53,588 bases of DNA, taken from assembly GCF_009695545.1 (NCBI RefSeq), contig NZ_VUNS01000035.1:1-53588 (forward strand). The letters are read 5' to 3'. A program made the translations under genes and the position numbers. The notes under the pieces were generated by a model. That model worked only from the letters and a program-made list of their open reading frames with translations, was not told the DNA's origin and did not search any database. The DNA is from Victivallis lenta. GTDB lineage: Bacteria > Verrucomicrobiota > Lentisphaeria > Victivallales > Victivallaceae. How positions within the stretch are numbered: position 1 is the stretch's first letter; each line of letters begins with the position of its first letter. Of this stretch, positions 25,899 to 33,678 are shown in pieces.

Positions 25899-25938
25899 CA
25901 GTACATATGCAGGAAAATGGAAAACGTTCACGGTTTTT
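25899..25938 (-). promoter_or_regulatory. Shared 40-bp promoter element, copy A
   Basis: On the minus strand it starts AAAAACCGTGAACG and ends GCATATGTACTG, and is 38/40 identical to the element at 30026-30065. A GTGAAC block and a CATATG block lie 16 bases apart, like -35 and -10 boxes. It lies 34 bases before the methyltransferase ATG, the first gene of the structural operon, and in both copies points at the next gene. The phage sigma factor is a candidate reader. Confidence 0.7.
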
Positions 25939-25950
25939 CGATTTTTTTAC

Positions 25951-25990
25951 AAAAAAAATGCGTGCAACCACATTTTCGCGGTTGCACGCA
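25951..25990 (-). terminator. Rho-independent terminator of the WYL regulator
   Basis: On the minus strand, perfect 11-bp arms (25980-25990 and 25959-25969; TGCGTGCAACC) with a 10-base loop are followed by eight T residues (25951-25958). It ends the WYL gene transcript just before promoter copy A. Confidence 0.88.
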
Positions 25991-26012
25991 ATAGATACAG
26001 AATTCTGATTTA

Positions 26013-27005
26013 TCAGCAGGAGTGTGCGTTTATCACATTTCGGGCAGCCTCTATAACCTTTTCCTTCAAGCTGTCAGGTTTCACGACAGTCAACTTCCCA
26101 CTTTGTTCCAGTATTCGTTGCACCAGGATTTCCTGCGGTGCCACTGGAATTTTTATCAGCTTGAACATGGGATCATCGGTATCCCAGATGATTTCCTGAT
26201 TTTCATGGAATGGATTGGAAAAAATGGAATCATGAATGTCTTTATGAAAACGCAACACCACGTCTTTCACCGGAGTTAAGGTAAAGCGGATATTGTTGTA
26301 AATTTCCGGATCCGGTTCAAACGTTTTCTGGATAACCTCAGCCCTTTGAATCCGATGGATCATAAAATTTCGTGGTTCATCTGCATTACATGCGCGCGCG
26401 TAGATATACCAGTTGTTATTACGGAAAAAAAGCGCATGAGGTTCAATGTCTCGCACCGAGGCGTTTCCTTGATAATCGCGATATACAATATGCAGAAGAA
26501 AATGATCCCGCCATGCCTGGTAAACTGGTTTAAAAATCGCAGGATCAACATTGCCTGTCCTGGCAGAGAAAAATTTCATTTGTGAAACGAATGAACATTT
26601 CTGCAGATCCGGATTGGCTACGTTCAATAGATAATCCACCGCACTGCAAATGTCACTCTTCAACGGTTCAGGGAATATATTTTCGGAAATCCGCCGTCCT
26701 ACCAGCATCGCCATCATCTGCGATTCGCTTAGGTAAGCCGGATAAGCAAAATCCCAATGAATATCTTTCAGATAATATCCGTGGCGGCTGCGGTCATATT
26801 CCCAGGGACAATGAAACTCTTCCTTGAGGATTTTCAGATCCTGCCAGATTGTTTTTCGATCACAAGTAAGAACCATGGTTTCTGTCGTATCAAAAGTGGC
26901 TTGTTCAAAAGCTCTTCTGATTTTTGTATAGTTGGGATATTGCTGTTTCCGCATCATATCCACAATGCGAATCATTCGTTTCAGCCGATGTTCACTGACA
27001 ACCAT
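26013..27005 (-). CDS. WYL-domain transcriptional regulator (330 aa)
   Basis: The N-terminal winged helix covers ~1-75 (RKQQYPNYTKIRRAFE; DRKTIWQDLKILKEEFHCPW). The central WYL domain shows LLHIVYRDYQGNASVRDIEP and HALFFRNNNWYIYARACNAD, as in YafY/BrxR/CapW regulators. A C-terminal WCX-type extension follows. Such proteins repress divergent promoters and respond to nucleic-acid ligands or DNA damage. It is transcribed away from two unknown genes, with an inverted-repeat operator between. It occupies the place of a lysogeny repressor, but may instead control the neighbouring gene pair. Confidence 0.9.
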   Translation of the reverse strand: MVVSEHRLKRMIRIVDMMRKQQYPNYTKIRRAFEQATFDTTETMVLTCDRKTIWQDLKILKEEFHCPWEYDRSRHGYYLKDIHWDFAYPAYLSESQMMAMLVGRRISENIFPEPLKSDICSAVDYLLNVANPDLQKCSFVSQMKFFSARTGNVDPAIFKPVYQAWRDHFLLHIVYRDYQGNASVRDIEPHALFFRNNNWYIYARACNADEPRNFMIHRIQRAEVIQKTFEPDPEIYNNIRFTLTPVKDVVLRFHKDIHDSIFSNPFHENQEIIWDTDDPMFKLIKIPVAPQEILVQRILEQSGKLTVVKPDSLKEKVIEAARNVINAHSC

Positions 27006-27041
27006 GTTTCCCTCGATTCAAATTTTTTTTAATTTTTTTTA

Positions 27042-27066
27042 GTATGGGGAGCATTATTCCCCATAC
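27042..27066. promoter_or_regulatory. Operator for the WYL regulator
   Basis: Perfect 9-bp arms GTATGGGGA (27042-27050) and TCCCCATAC (27058-27066) with a seven-base spacer lie between the divergent WYL gene and the gene at 27139. AT-rich stretches on both sides provide promoter-like DNA. WYL dimers such as BrxR and CapW bind this sort of repeat. Confidence 0.7.
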
Positions 27067-27138
27067 CATATGATAATTTATCCTTCAAAGAGGAAAAGTC
27101 AACAAATAAAGTATATGGACAAAGAAAGGAGTAGTTCC

Positions 27139-28317
27139 ATGAGAGCATATAATCCGATGACTGTGATCCGGCAGACTTCCAGATCTGTGTTGAAAGAGTT
27201 TTTCACGGAACATAGATGCCTGGAATGTCTGAACTTTGAAAAAGACAAACTCTATGAAATTCAGGATGCCTTTCGAACACTCCCGGAAGGACTCCTCAGA
27301 AAAGTGGAAATTGTCATGCGCAATGTCTTCAATCTTGCGGGAAATGAAGCTGTGATACTGCGGTTGCTGGACGAAGCAAAGACGCAGGACGGGGAATTCA
27401 ATTCTGAAATTCAGCAATTCAAAAACCGTTACGACATGGCTTTTCATATCTATTTACATCATCGGACTCTCTGGGAAAAAGCCTGCACGTTTCTGCAGGT
27501 GGACAATCTTCCCGGCCGCCACTGGTGCCGCTGCCCGAATCTTCCGAAACAGACTCCGCGAACAGACCGGAACGCATGTGAGGACTTAGGACGTCAGATT
27601 TCCGCATTCTTCTGGCATAAGCAGGTTCGAGGGAAAAAATACCTGATCGAATACCAGAAAAGAACAGGGGATCTGCATTACTACTTTGTTTATCTGAGCG
27701 ACTATGCAAACAGCTATGAAGCATGGAGTGAACAGAATTCCGAGCTGGAAAGAAAAAATGAAACCCGAGTCATCAATATGGTCTTTGCCTATGATATGCA
27801 TTTCGGGACGCTGGACACCTATAATCTTGGAGGCACTAAAATTGCCATGGTTCTACAGAAGATTTTCTGCGATACAATTCTCGGCTATCATCTGGTGGAC
27901 AAACAGATCCTGAAGAGTGCGTTTGACATTGAACGGCTCAAATACCGGAAGAACATTCCGATCGCGTTGCCTCATGTTGGAATTACCCGGGCATGGATCT
28001 CCTGCCTTGAATTCAATTATCAGGGGGCCGGCAAGCGGCGGACCCACCGAATGAGCCTGGATGATGTTGTCCGGGATGATGAAATCTACTCCGTAATGGA
28101 ACATGATCTGAATCGGGAAAATGTGCCTTTGAATGTGATCGTAATTAAATTTGTCAGAATCATTCTGGAAATTGAATGGAACAACTGCAAACGGCGAATG
28201 ACGATCGAATTGACACGGAACAGTTGCACCTTGAAGAGCAATGCCGATGAACTGAGAAAAATTGGAGAATATTTTATTCAGGAGAATGGAATCGATGTAC
28301 AGCCAAACCTCTTTTGA
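27139..28317 (+). CDS. Unrecognised protein divergent from WYL regulator (392 aa)
   Basis: Start MRAYNPMTVIRQTSRSVLKE chosen because AAAGGAG lies seven bases upstream. It is a soluble, charged protein of mixed helix and strand with a CLECL pair near residue 30 and WCRCPNLPKQTPRTDRNA near 153. It contains VINMVFAYDMHFGTLDTYNL in the middle. I recognise no family or catalytic motif. It overlaps the following gene by 23 bases and shares its terminator, so the two make a unit controlled from the WYL operator. Could be a defence, exclusion or regulatory gene. Confidence 0.75.
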   Translation: MRAYNPMTVIRQTSRSVLKEFFTEHRCLECLNFEKDKLYEIQDAFRTLPEGLLRKVEIVMRNVFNLAGNEAVILRLLDEAKTQDGEFNSEIQQFKNRYDMAFHIYLHHRTLWEKACTFLQVDNLPGRHWCRCPNLPKQTPRTDRNACEDLGRQISAFFWHKQVRGKKYLIEYQKRTGDLHYYFVYLSDYANSYEAWSEQNSELERKNETRVINMVFAYDMHFGTLDTYNLGGTKIAMVLQKIFCDTILGYHLVDKQILKSAFDIERLKYRKNIPIALPHVGITRAWISCLEFNYQGAGKRRTHRMSLDDVVRDDEIYSVMEHDLNRENVPLNVIVIKFVRIILEIEWNNCKRRMTIELTRNSCTLKSNADELRKIGEYFIQENGIDVQPNLF

Positions 28318-29242
28318 AACCCTGTTGGCTTTTGGAAATGTAGCGGAGAACATCGACTTGGACTATTACGGGCTGGAAGTTAACCATCTGGTTCCGGAAG
28401 AATGGAACCAGCTTGGAATACTGCAAAAAAGACCGATTGACAAGTTTGTTCGCTGTCGTGGATGTGGAACGTTCATTCCCATATCAATCAGAGATTCCGG
28501 CGATGAAATCCAGCTTTGCGCGGATTGCCCGGAATGTGGTCCCTATGAACTTCTTCCAGAGGAAAAAGCAGTTTGGAGAGTTGATTTCACCCCGGTATTT
28601 GAATCTGCACGCAAGGCATTGAATTGTGCGGGGTTGGTGAATGAAATCGTCACGAATGCATTGTGGTCTCTGGGCCGGGCTCCGGTTAGCGGGCAGTCTC
28701 GTGAGATTTTTGCATGTGCTGGAATCAATACGGAACGCAACTCGGAAATACTGGGACATCTCCCGAAGGGAAAAACTCCGATTTTGCTGGTGCTGGGAGA
28801 TTCTCCTCTGCCATGCAAACTTGGTTCTTTTCCCTCCGATCAGGTATTTTGTTTTTCACAGCTTGAAAGAATTGAGGATGGAAAGATCGTTTTTGAGACG
28901 TCTTGTCTCCATAGTCAGGGCATGACTCCGACCGTTTCGGGAACCTCCTCTCGAAAACTTTCTTCCGGGAAAAACAGCAAGATCGGCGATGTCATCATCA
29001 AACTGAAAGCTGAGCTGCGACAATTTATGTGCGGAGTTTATTCAGAGTTCTCACAAGCAGAACGTTCCGGGAAGGATCCTCGTTTTGCCGGGATTCGGCA
29101 AAATGAGCTGGCGGCAGCAGCCAATGTCAGTTCCGTCATGGTTAACCGAGCCTTGAAAAAAGATATGGAACTCAAAGCTCTTTTCGATGCCGCCAATAAT
29201 CCCGGAGCTGCTTACGCTTACGGGAGACGGGTAATGAAGTAA
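28295..29242 (+). CDS. Unrecognised zinc-ribbon/HTH protein (315 aa)
   Basis: Start MYSQTSFETLLAFGNVAENI, with AGGAG ten bases upstream; two earlier in-frame starts lack this spacing. A zinc ribbon is likely at residues ~51-82 (VRCRGCGTFIPIS; LCADCPECGPYEL). The middle (~150-200) is hydrophobic alpha/beta (KTPILLVLGDSPLPCKLGSF). The C-terminus holds a winged-helix-like segment (GIRQNELAAAANVSSVMVNR). It may bind nucleic acid. Overlaps the upstream unknown gene; the pair ends at a strong terminator. No known family recognised. Confidence 0.72.
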   Translation: MYSQTSFETLLAFGNVAENIDLDYYGLEVNHLVPEEWNQLGILQKRPIDKFVRCRGCGTFIPISIRDSGDEIQLCADCPECGPYELLPEEKAVWRVDFTPVFESARKALNCAGLVNEIVTNALWSLGRAPVSGQSREIFACAGINTERNSEILGHLPKGKTPILLVLGDSPLPCKLGSFPSDQVFCFSQLERIEDGKIVFETSCLHSQGMTPTVSGTSSRKLSSGKNSKIGDVIIKLKAELRQFMCGVYSEFSQAERSGKDPRFAGIRQNELAAAANVSSVMVNRALKKDMELKALFDAANNPGAAYAYGRRVMK

Positions 29243-29267
29243 TCTGCCAATTGTTTTTTCACTGGAT

Positions 29268-29307
29268 ATCCGCATTCAGCCATTGATGCTGAGTGCGGAT
29301 TTTTTTT
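29268..29307 (+). terminator. Rho-independent terminator after the unknown gene pair
   Basis: Arms 29268-29280 and 29288-29300 (13 bp with one G-T pair, ATCCGCATTCAGC) enclose a seven-base loop and are followed by seven T residues. It closes the two-gene unit that starts at 27139 and separates it from the sigma factor gene. Confidence 0.9.
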
Positions 29308-29333
29308 GCTTCTGAAATGGGAAAAATTTCATT

Positions 29334-29438
29334 TGTCGTTTTTTCGTGAAATCGATTTTTGAAATTTTAATTTTTTATTTCGTTGATAACCAATGAGATA
29401 TGGAATCAAAAGAAATTTCTGTCGTTTTTTCGTGAAAT
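29334..29438. repeat. Two identical 19-bp direct repeats before the sigma gene
   Basis: TGTCGTTTTTTCGTGAAAT occurs at 29334-29352 and again, identical, at 29420-29438, 86 bp apart. Both are preceded by AATTTC. They lie 62 bp or more before the sigma gene start in an otherwise AT-rich non-coding stretch of 257 bp, so they are likely regulator binding sites for sigma gene expression. The binding protein is unknown. Confidence 0.75.
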
Positions 29439-29499
29439 TTTCCTGACTGGTCGAACCCGACGCAATGGTGCGACGGGCGAAACCATCAGGAGCGCAGAA

Positions 29500-30024
29500 A
29501 TGCCGAATGTTAAATTTGAAGATGTGTATGCAAACGCATACGTCCGGGAGTCCGTTGCTTACCTCGTCGCTACCACCATCAGACAGTATCCCATGCTTGC
29601 GAACAGTGAGAAGGATCTGGAACAGGAATTGTGGATCGCTCTGGCTCGGAAACTCCCGCGTTTCCAGTCCGCGAGAAGTTCGCTGAATAAATTCTGCCGG
29701 GTGATCCTGGAGGTCTCATTGAAGGAAATCCGCCGCAAACTTTTCTCCCGGCGTTCCATCGTGGCACGAACCTCCCTGGAGTTGACAATGGAAATGCAGG
29801 ATTTCCTGACTTGGGATGGCCTTGAAAAGGCGATTCTGATCTTTGATGTTCAAAGCGTTCTGCAAAATCTCTCTCCCGAGCAGAAGGAAATTTGCGAAAT
29901 GCTCATGGATGGATTCTCCATCAGACAGATCGCCCAGCGCATCAACATTCCGGTGGGAACCCTCTACAAACACCAGATCGCGGAATTGCGAGAAATTTTT
30001 ACCCTCGCAGGGTTAAAAAAATAG
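29500..30024 (+). CDS. Phage sigma-70-family factor (174 aa)
   Basis: Start MPNVKFEDVYANAYVRESVA with AGGAG eight bases upstream; a longer frame runs into the repeat region without such a site. Region 2-like sequence at ~35-80 (DLEQELWIALARKLPRFQSA, RSSLNKFCRVILEVSLKEIR) and region 4 at ~125-170 (LSPEQKEICEMLMDGFSIRQ, IAQRINIPVGTLYKHQIAEL) give the ECF-like two-domain outline. It would direct host RNA polymerase to phage promoters. One 40-bp promoter element starts two bases after its stop. Target specificity is inferred. Confidence 0.85.
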   Translation: MPNVKFEDVYANAYVRESVAYLVATTIRQYPMLANSEKDLEQELWIALARKLPRFQSARSSLNKFCRVILEVSLKEIRRKLFSRRSIVARTSLELTMEMQDFLTWDGLEKAILIFDVQSVLQNLSPEQKEICEMLMDGFSIRQIAQRINIPVGTLYKHQIAELREIFTLAGLKK

Positions 30025-30025
30025 G

Positions 30026-30065
30026 AAAAACCGTGAACGTTTTCGATTTTTCTGCATATGTACTG
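30026..30065 (+). promoter_or_regulatory. Shared 40-bp promoter element, copy B
   Basis: Starts AAAAACCGTGAACG and ends GCATATGTACTG; 38 of 40 bases match copy A at 25899-25938. It starts two bases after the sigma factor stop and lies 32 bases before the first gene of the replication/recombination operon. Distance and direction relative to the next gene match copy A. Probably the main promoter of the right-hand operon. Confidence 0.7.
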
Positions 30066-30097
30066 AGTGCTTACACATTCAACTCGAAAGGATAAAA

Positions 30098-30904
30098 ATG
30101 AACAACACGAATTTCATCATCCATGAACCGGCGGACGAATATCACGCCCGCAGTCGCAGCGGAGAATTTATGTCGAGCCACCTCCTGGCCGACTTCCGGG
30201 AATCCCCGGCTCTCTACCGCAGGAAAGTTTCCGGGGAAATCACGGAAAGCGAATCTTCCGCATTCGTCATGGGACGTGCGGCGCACTGCCTGATTCTGGA
30301 GGGACGGAACGCCTTTGACCGCGAATATGTTGTGACCGACGGCCCGATCAATCCCCGGACCGGCGAATCCTACGGGCGCAACACCAAGGCGTTTGCGGAA
30401 TGGGCGGCGACTCAGGAGCGCGAAATCATTTCCGGAAAGGACTTCAGCTTTCTCCTGAAACTGCAGCGCGGCGTCTGGCTGCACCCGCTCGCGTCGGAAC
30501 TGCTGGCGGACGGAATCGCGGAAGGTGTGGTTCGGGCAGAGTATTGTTCCGTTCCCTGCCAGATCCGGATGGATTGGTTCAGTATGAAGTCCGGACTTGT
30601 TGATCTGAAAACCTGCGACAGTCTCCGCTGGTTCGAGTCGGACTGCCGTCGCTATGGCTATATCCAGCAGCTCGCGTTTTACCGGGCGATTCTCCGGATT
30701 GTGACCGGCAAAAACTTCCCCGTCCACATCATTGCGGTGGAAAAGAATGAACCGTTTTCCGCCGGGGTCTGGAAACTGACGGATGAACTGCTGGATCTGG
30801 CGGAACTTTCCAACAAAAGCGCCCTGGAGCGCTTCCGGGCCTGCTGCATCTCCGGAGTCTGGCCGACCGGATATGAAGATCTCCGTATCATTGACACACT
30901 CTGA
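30098..30904 (+). CDS. RecE/exonuclease VIII-like PD-(D/E)XK nuclease (268 aa)
   Basis: Processes DNA ends for single-strand annealing. Features: an N-terminal block (MSSHLLADFRESPALYRRKV; FVMGRAAHCLILEGRNAFDR) typical of RecE C-terminal-like nucleases, then the PD-(D/E)XK core with D and K in QIRMDWFS and GLVDLKTCDS, and YIQQLAFYRAIL. It opens the recombination operon, which also encodes a Sak4-like ATPase. AAAGGA precedes the ATG. Full length for this family. Confidence 0.85.
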   Translation: MNNTNFIIHEPADEYHARSRSGEFMSSHLLADFRESPALYRRKVSGEITESESSAFVMGRAAHCLILEGRNAFDREYVVTDGPINPRTGESYGRNTKAFAEWAATQEREIISGKDFSFLLKLQRGVWLHPLASELLADGIAEGVVRAEYCSVPCQIRMDWFSMKSGLVDLKTCDSLRWFESDCRRYGYIQQLAFYRAILRIVTGKNFPVHIIAVEKNEPFSAGVWKLTDELLDLAELSNKSALERFRACCISGVWPTGYEDLRIIDTL

Positions 30905-30938
30905 ATTCAAAAAACAGCAAACAGGAAAGGTGAAAATC

Positions 30939-31739
30939 ATGAAGAAAATAATCACAAAAACGCTTGACATCACTCCGGATATGGCGGCCCAAATGCTGGA
31001 ACGCAACACCATGAACCGGAATATCAGCCAGCTGAACGTTACCCGCTATGCCAATGACATGGCCTCCGGAGCCTGGGAACAGAACGGGGAAACCATCAAA
31101 ATCGCAGAGGATGGAACGATTCTTGACGGACAGCATCGCCTCTGGGCGATCATTGAATCCGGAGTCACCGTCACAATGATCGTTGTCTACAATGTCAGGA
31201 AGGAAGCCGTCGGCTCCATCGACAGCGGAGTCACCAGACTTTTTCATCACCTCCTGAAAATCAAGGGATCCCAGCACCCGACCACGGCGGCAATGATCAC
31301 AAAATTCGCCTGGATTTACGAGAACTTTGATCGGCAAATGCGTTCAAGTTCGGCAAAGACGGAAACCCGTAATTCGGTTCTGGAACCGTATTATGACGAG
31401 AACCGGGATTTGCTTGAACATGCCGCAGCGGTTGCGGAATGCGGCGCGCATCATTTCGTGAAGTCCCATATGGGATTCTGTTTCTATCTCTTTCTGAAGA
31501 AAAATCCTCAGAAAGCGGAAGAGTTCATCAAGCTGGTCAAGACCGGAGAAAATCTTTATACCGGGCATCCGATCATGACGCTTCGCAGCAAGCTGATTGA
31601 TAATCGCATTAGCAAAAACAAGCTGACGGTTCGGGAAACTCTGGCATTCTACATCAAGGCCTGGAATGCGTTTCTGAAAGGCCGCGACCTCTCCGTATTC
31701 CGCTGGAACAACAGCGAAGAGCTCCCCGAGGTGAAATGA
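30939..31739 (+). CDS. ParB-like (Srx fold) phage protein (266 aa)
   Basis: Start MKKIITKTLDITPDMAAQML with AGGAAAGG upstream. The N-terminal ~110 residues resemble ParB/sulfiredoxin nucleotide-binding domains with the sequence DGTILDGQHRLWAIIESG (the DGxHR signature). The C-terminal ~150 residues are helical. Similar proteins occur widely in phages and their role is unclear; nuclease or nucleotide-dependent DNA-binding activity is possible. It overlaps the next ParB-like gene by four bases. Confidence 0.75.
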   Translation: MKKIITKTLDITPDMAAQMLERNTMNRNISQLNVTRYANDMASGAWEQNGETIKIAEDGTILDGQHRLWAIIESGVTVTMIVVYNVRKEAVGSIDSGVTRLFHHLLKIKGSQHPTTAAMITKFAWIYENFDRQMRSSSAKTETRNSVLEPYYDENRDLLEHAAAVAECGAHHFVKSHMGFCFYLFLKKNPQKAEEFIKLVKTGENLYTGHPIMTLRSKLIDNRISKNKLTVRETLAFYIKAWNAFLKGRDLSVFRWNNSEELPEVK

Positions 31740-32554
31740 TGGAAGAGAAAATTTCTCTGATGCCGACCATCGCGATCCACACCGCATCGCCTTTCAAAGA
31801 TCTCTTTCCGATCAAGGAAAGTGTCCTGAACGAGATCGCGGAGGATATGAAGCAGAACGGATTTGATTTTGCCCATCCGATCATCATCTGGGCCGGTCAC
31901 AAAGTCACAGTAGTGGATGGACATACCCGTCTTGCCGCCGCACAGAAAATTCATCTGAACAAGGTTCCAATCACTTTAAAGGAATTTGCTTCAGAAGAAG
32001 AGGCTCTCCAGTATGCCATCAAAGCTCAGAGTCATCGGAGAAACCTGACTGATGGCGAACTGCTGAACTGTATCAAGGAGCTGGATAAAAGAAAGAATTC
32101 GGGGCGTCCAGGAAAATCAGCCTCAGGTGAGGCTCATTCCAAAGGGAAATCGGCAGAACAAACAGCCGATCTTCTGGGAATTTCCAGGGCAAAAGTGGAA
32201 CGTATTCGAACAGTGAATGATCATGCTTCCGATACCACAAAAGCTGCGGTCTTGGCTGGAAAAATGTCTATTAACAAAGCATACAATTCCACAATGAAAA
32301 AAAAGCAGCAGGAAAAGATGGGGAAAGATCCCTCTCTTGCTGGAGCCTCACTGCAGGATGTGAAGGAATCCCGCCTTGAAGCACTCAGGGTCAGCATTAC
32401 CAAGATAATGAAGATACGTCTTGAACGGGAAGTTCAGGAATATCCGGAAATCGGTTATTCTCTTCAGGAACGCAATACCTTGAGCGAGGAACTTTCCACA
32501 GAAATTGGCAAACTGATTACAGAGATTTTACCAGGAGAACATGACAATGAATAA
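31736..32554 (+). CDS. ParB/Spo0J-like DNA-binding protein (272 aa)
   Basis: ParB N-terminal domain at ~20-110 (VLNEIAEDMKQNGFDFAHPI; VTVVDGHTRLAAAQ; IKAQSHRRNLTDGEL), then a helix-turn-helix at ~150-175 (AEQTADLLGISRAKVERIRT) and a charged C-terminal coiled coil. It may bind phage DNA for partition, replication or regulation. Between the two domains lies an in-frame near-palindrome (32114-32139) like that in the methyltransferase gene. It is translationally coupled to both neighbours. Confidence 0.82.
   Translation: MMEEKISLMPTIAIHTASPFKDLFPIKESVLNEIAEDMKQNGFDFAHPIIIWAGHKVTVVDGHTRLAAAQKIHLNKVPITLKEFASEEEALQYAIKAQSHRRNLTDGELLNCIKELDKRKNSGRPGKSASGEAHSKGKSAEQTADLLGISRAKVERIRTVNDHASDTTKAAVLAGKMSINKAYNSTMKKKQQEKMGKDPSLAGASLQDVKESRLEALRVSITKIMKIRLEREVQEYPEIGYSLQERNTLSEELSTEIGKLITEILPGEHDNE
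32114..32139. repeat. Near-copy of the 26-bp palindromic element
   Basis: Differs from the perfect palindrome at 24174-24199 at only a few positions (central C to G, a G to C near the right end). It sits in the linker of the ParB-like protein and encodes KSASGEAHSK, in the same reading frame as the other copy (KSASREADFK). Confidence 0.65.
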
Positions 32555-32717
32555 CAATGAGGAAACCATGTGTTCAAGGCGACCGCAGGAAAAGAGCGAA
32601 CTCGATGCGGATACGGAGTTGGTGCATTCCATCATGGCAAACATTCATGCCCGGATGAATGAGATACAAATCCGCAAACTGGTGAAAGCACTTCAGATTG
32701 AATTGGCAAACTGCTGA
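32541..32717 (+). CDS. Small acidic-helical protein (58 aa)
   Basis: A 58-residue frame, MTMNNNEETMCSRRPQEKSE at the start and a helical end (VHSIMANIHARMNEIQIRKL). It overlaps the ParB-like gene by 14 bases; AGGAG is placed nine bases before a second ATG at 32547, which may be the true start. Gene packing supports it. No function can be assigned. Confidence 0.55.
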   Translation: MTMNNNEETMCSRRPQEKSELDADTELVHSIMANIHARMNEIQIRKLVKALQIELANC

Positions 32718-32738
32718 AAAGAGGAAAGGAAACAGATT

Positions 32739-33515
32739 ATGAGCATGCTTGACAACATTCAAACCGGGCGGGAAAACAAGCCGCCTCGAATCATGATTTA
32801 CGGCAGCGAAGGCGTGGGGAAGTCAACGTTTGGAGCATCCGCGCCGGGAGCGATCTTCATCCAGACCGAAGACGGTCTCGGCGAAATCGACTGCCGGAAA
32901 TTCCCGCTTGCACATTCGCTTTCCGAGGTGATCGCAGAACTGACCGCGCTTCGGGACGAAGCTCACGAGTTCCAGTCCGTCGTTGTGGATTCCGTTGACT
33001 GGCTCGAGCGCCTCATCTTCGACGAGGTATGCCGCGAATTCGGTGTCCGTTCCATCGAAAAAGCCGATGGCGGCTACGGCAGGGGATATACCCATGCGCT
33101 GACTCACTGGCGCAAGGTCATCAGCCTGCTTCAGGAACTGCGTGACAAGCGCGGAATGATGGTCATTCTGGTCGCCCATGCGAAGGTCGAACGGTTCGAA
33201 GATCCGGAAAACGCCGCCTACGATCGCTACACACCGCGTCTTCACAAGCACGCTGCGAGCCTGATCGCGGAATGGGTCGACGCCGTTCTGTTCGCGAACA
33301 AGAAGTTCCGGGTGACGAAGGAAAACGCCGGATTCAACGGAGAACGCGCGATCGCCGCTCCCATCGGCGCGGATGGCGGGGAACGCATCATCCGCACGGT
33401 GGGAAGCCCCGCCTGCATCGCGAAGAACCGTTACGGTCTGCCGTCGGAAATTCCGCTCTCGTGGCAGGCATTCATTGAGGCATACACAAAAATCGAGGAG
33501 AACCATCATGAGTAA
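32739..33515 (+). CDS. Sak4-like RecA-fold ATPase (258 aa)
   Basis: Walker A is GSEGVGKST at residues 22-30, and Walker B-like strands are SVVVDSVDWLERLIF and RGMMVILVAHAKVERF. This is the outline of the phage AAA_24/Sak4 group of single-strand annealing or recombinase-mediator ATPases. Neighbours agree: exonuclease upstream, DUF669 (single-strand DNA-binding-like) and RusA resolvase downstream. Together they form a homologous recombination module. Full length. Confidence 0.85.
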   Translation: MSMLDNIQTGRENKPPRIMIYGSEGVGKSTFGASAPGAIFIQTEDGLGEIDCRKFPLAHSLSEVIAELTALRDEAHEFQSVVVDSVDWLERLIFDEVCREFGVRSIEKADGGYGRGYTHALTHWRKVISLLQELRDKRGMMVILVAHAKVERFEDPENAAYDRYTPRLHKHAASLIAEWVDAVLFANKKFRVTKENAGFNGERAIAAPIGADGGERIIRTVGSPACIAKNRYGLPSEIPLSWQAFIEAYTKIEENHHE

Positions 33516-33678
33516 GTGCGGAGCCATCTGCGAGGTCTTCAGTCGCGTCTGCGGGTATTTTCGGCCCGTGACGAACTGGAATAAGGGCAAGCAGGAGGAA
33601 TTCAAGGAAAGAAAGGCTTTCGAGGTGACAAAAAATGCACGAAAAAATCCGGACGGCAAATCGTCCGCTGGTGTGTGA
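33508..33678 (+). CDS. Stand-alone glycyl-radical (NrdD C-terminal-like) peptide (56 aa)
   Basis: Start MSKCGAICEVFSRVCGYFRP, overlapping the upstream stop. The block SRVCGYFRP followed by NWNKGKQEEFKERKAF matches the C-terminal end of class III anaerobic ribonucleotide reductases, where the glycine of RVCGY bears the radical. Small proteins of this kind are found in anaerobes and are annotated as NrdD-like. By analogy with GrcA/YfiD, it could act as a spare radical domain to restore damaged host NrdD, raising dNTP supply. That role is inference. The last ~15 residues overlap the next gene in another frame. Confidence 0.75.
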   Translation: MSKCGAICEVFSRVCGYFRPVTNWNKGKQEEFKERKAFEVTKNARKNPDGKSSAGV

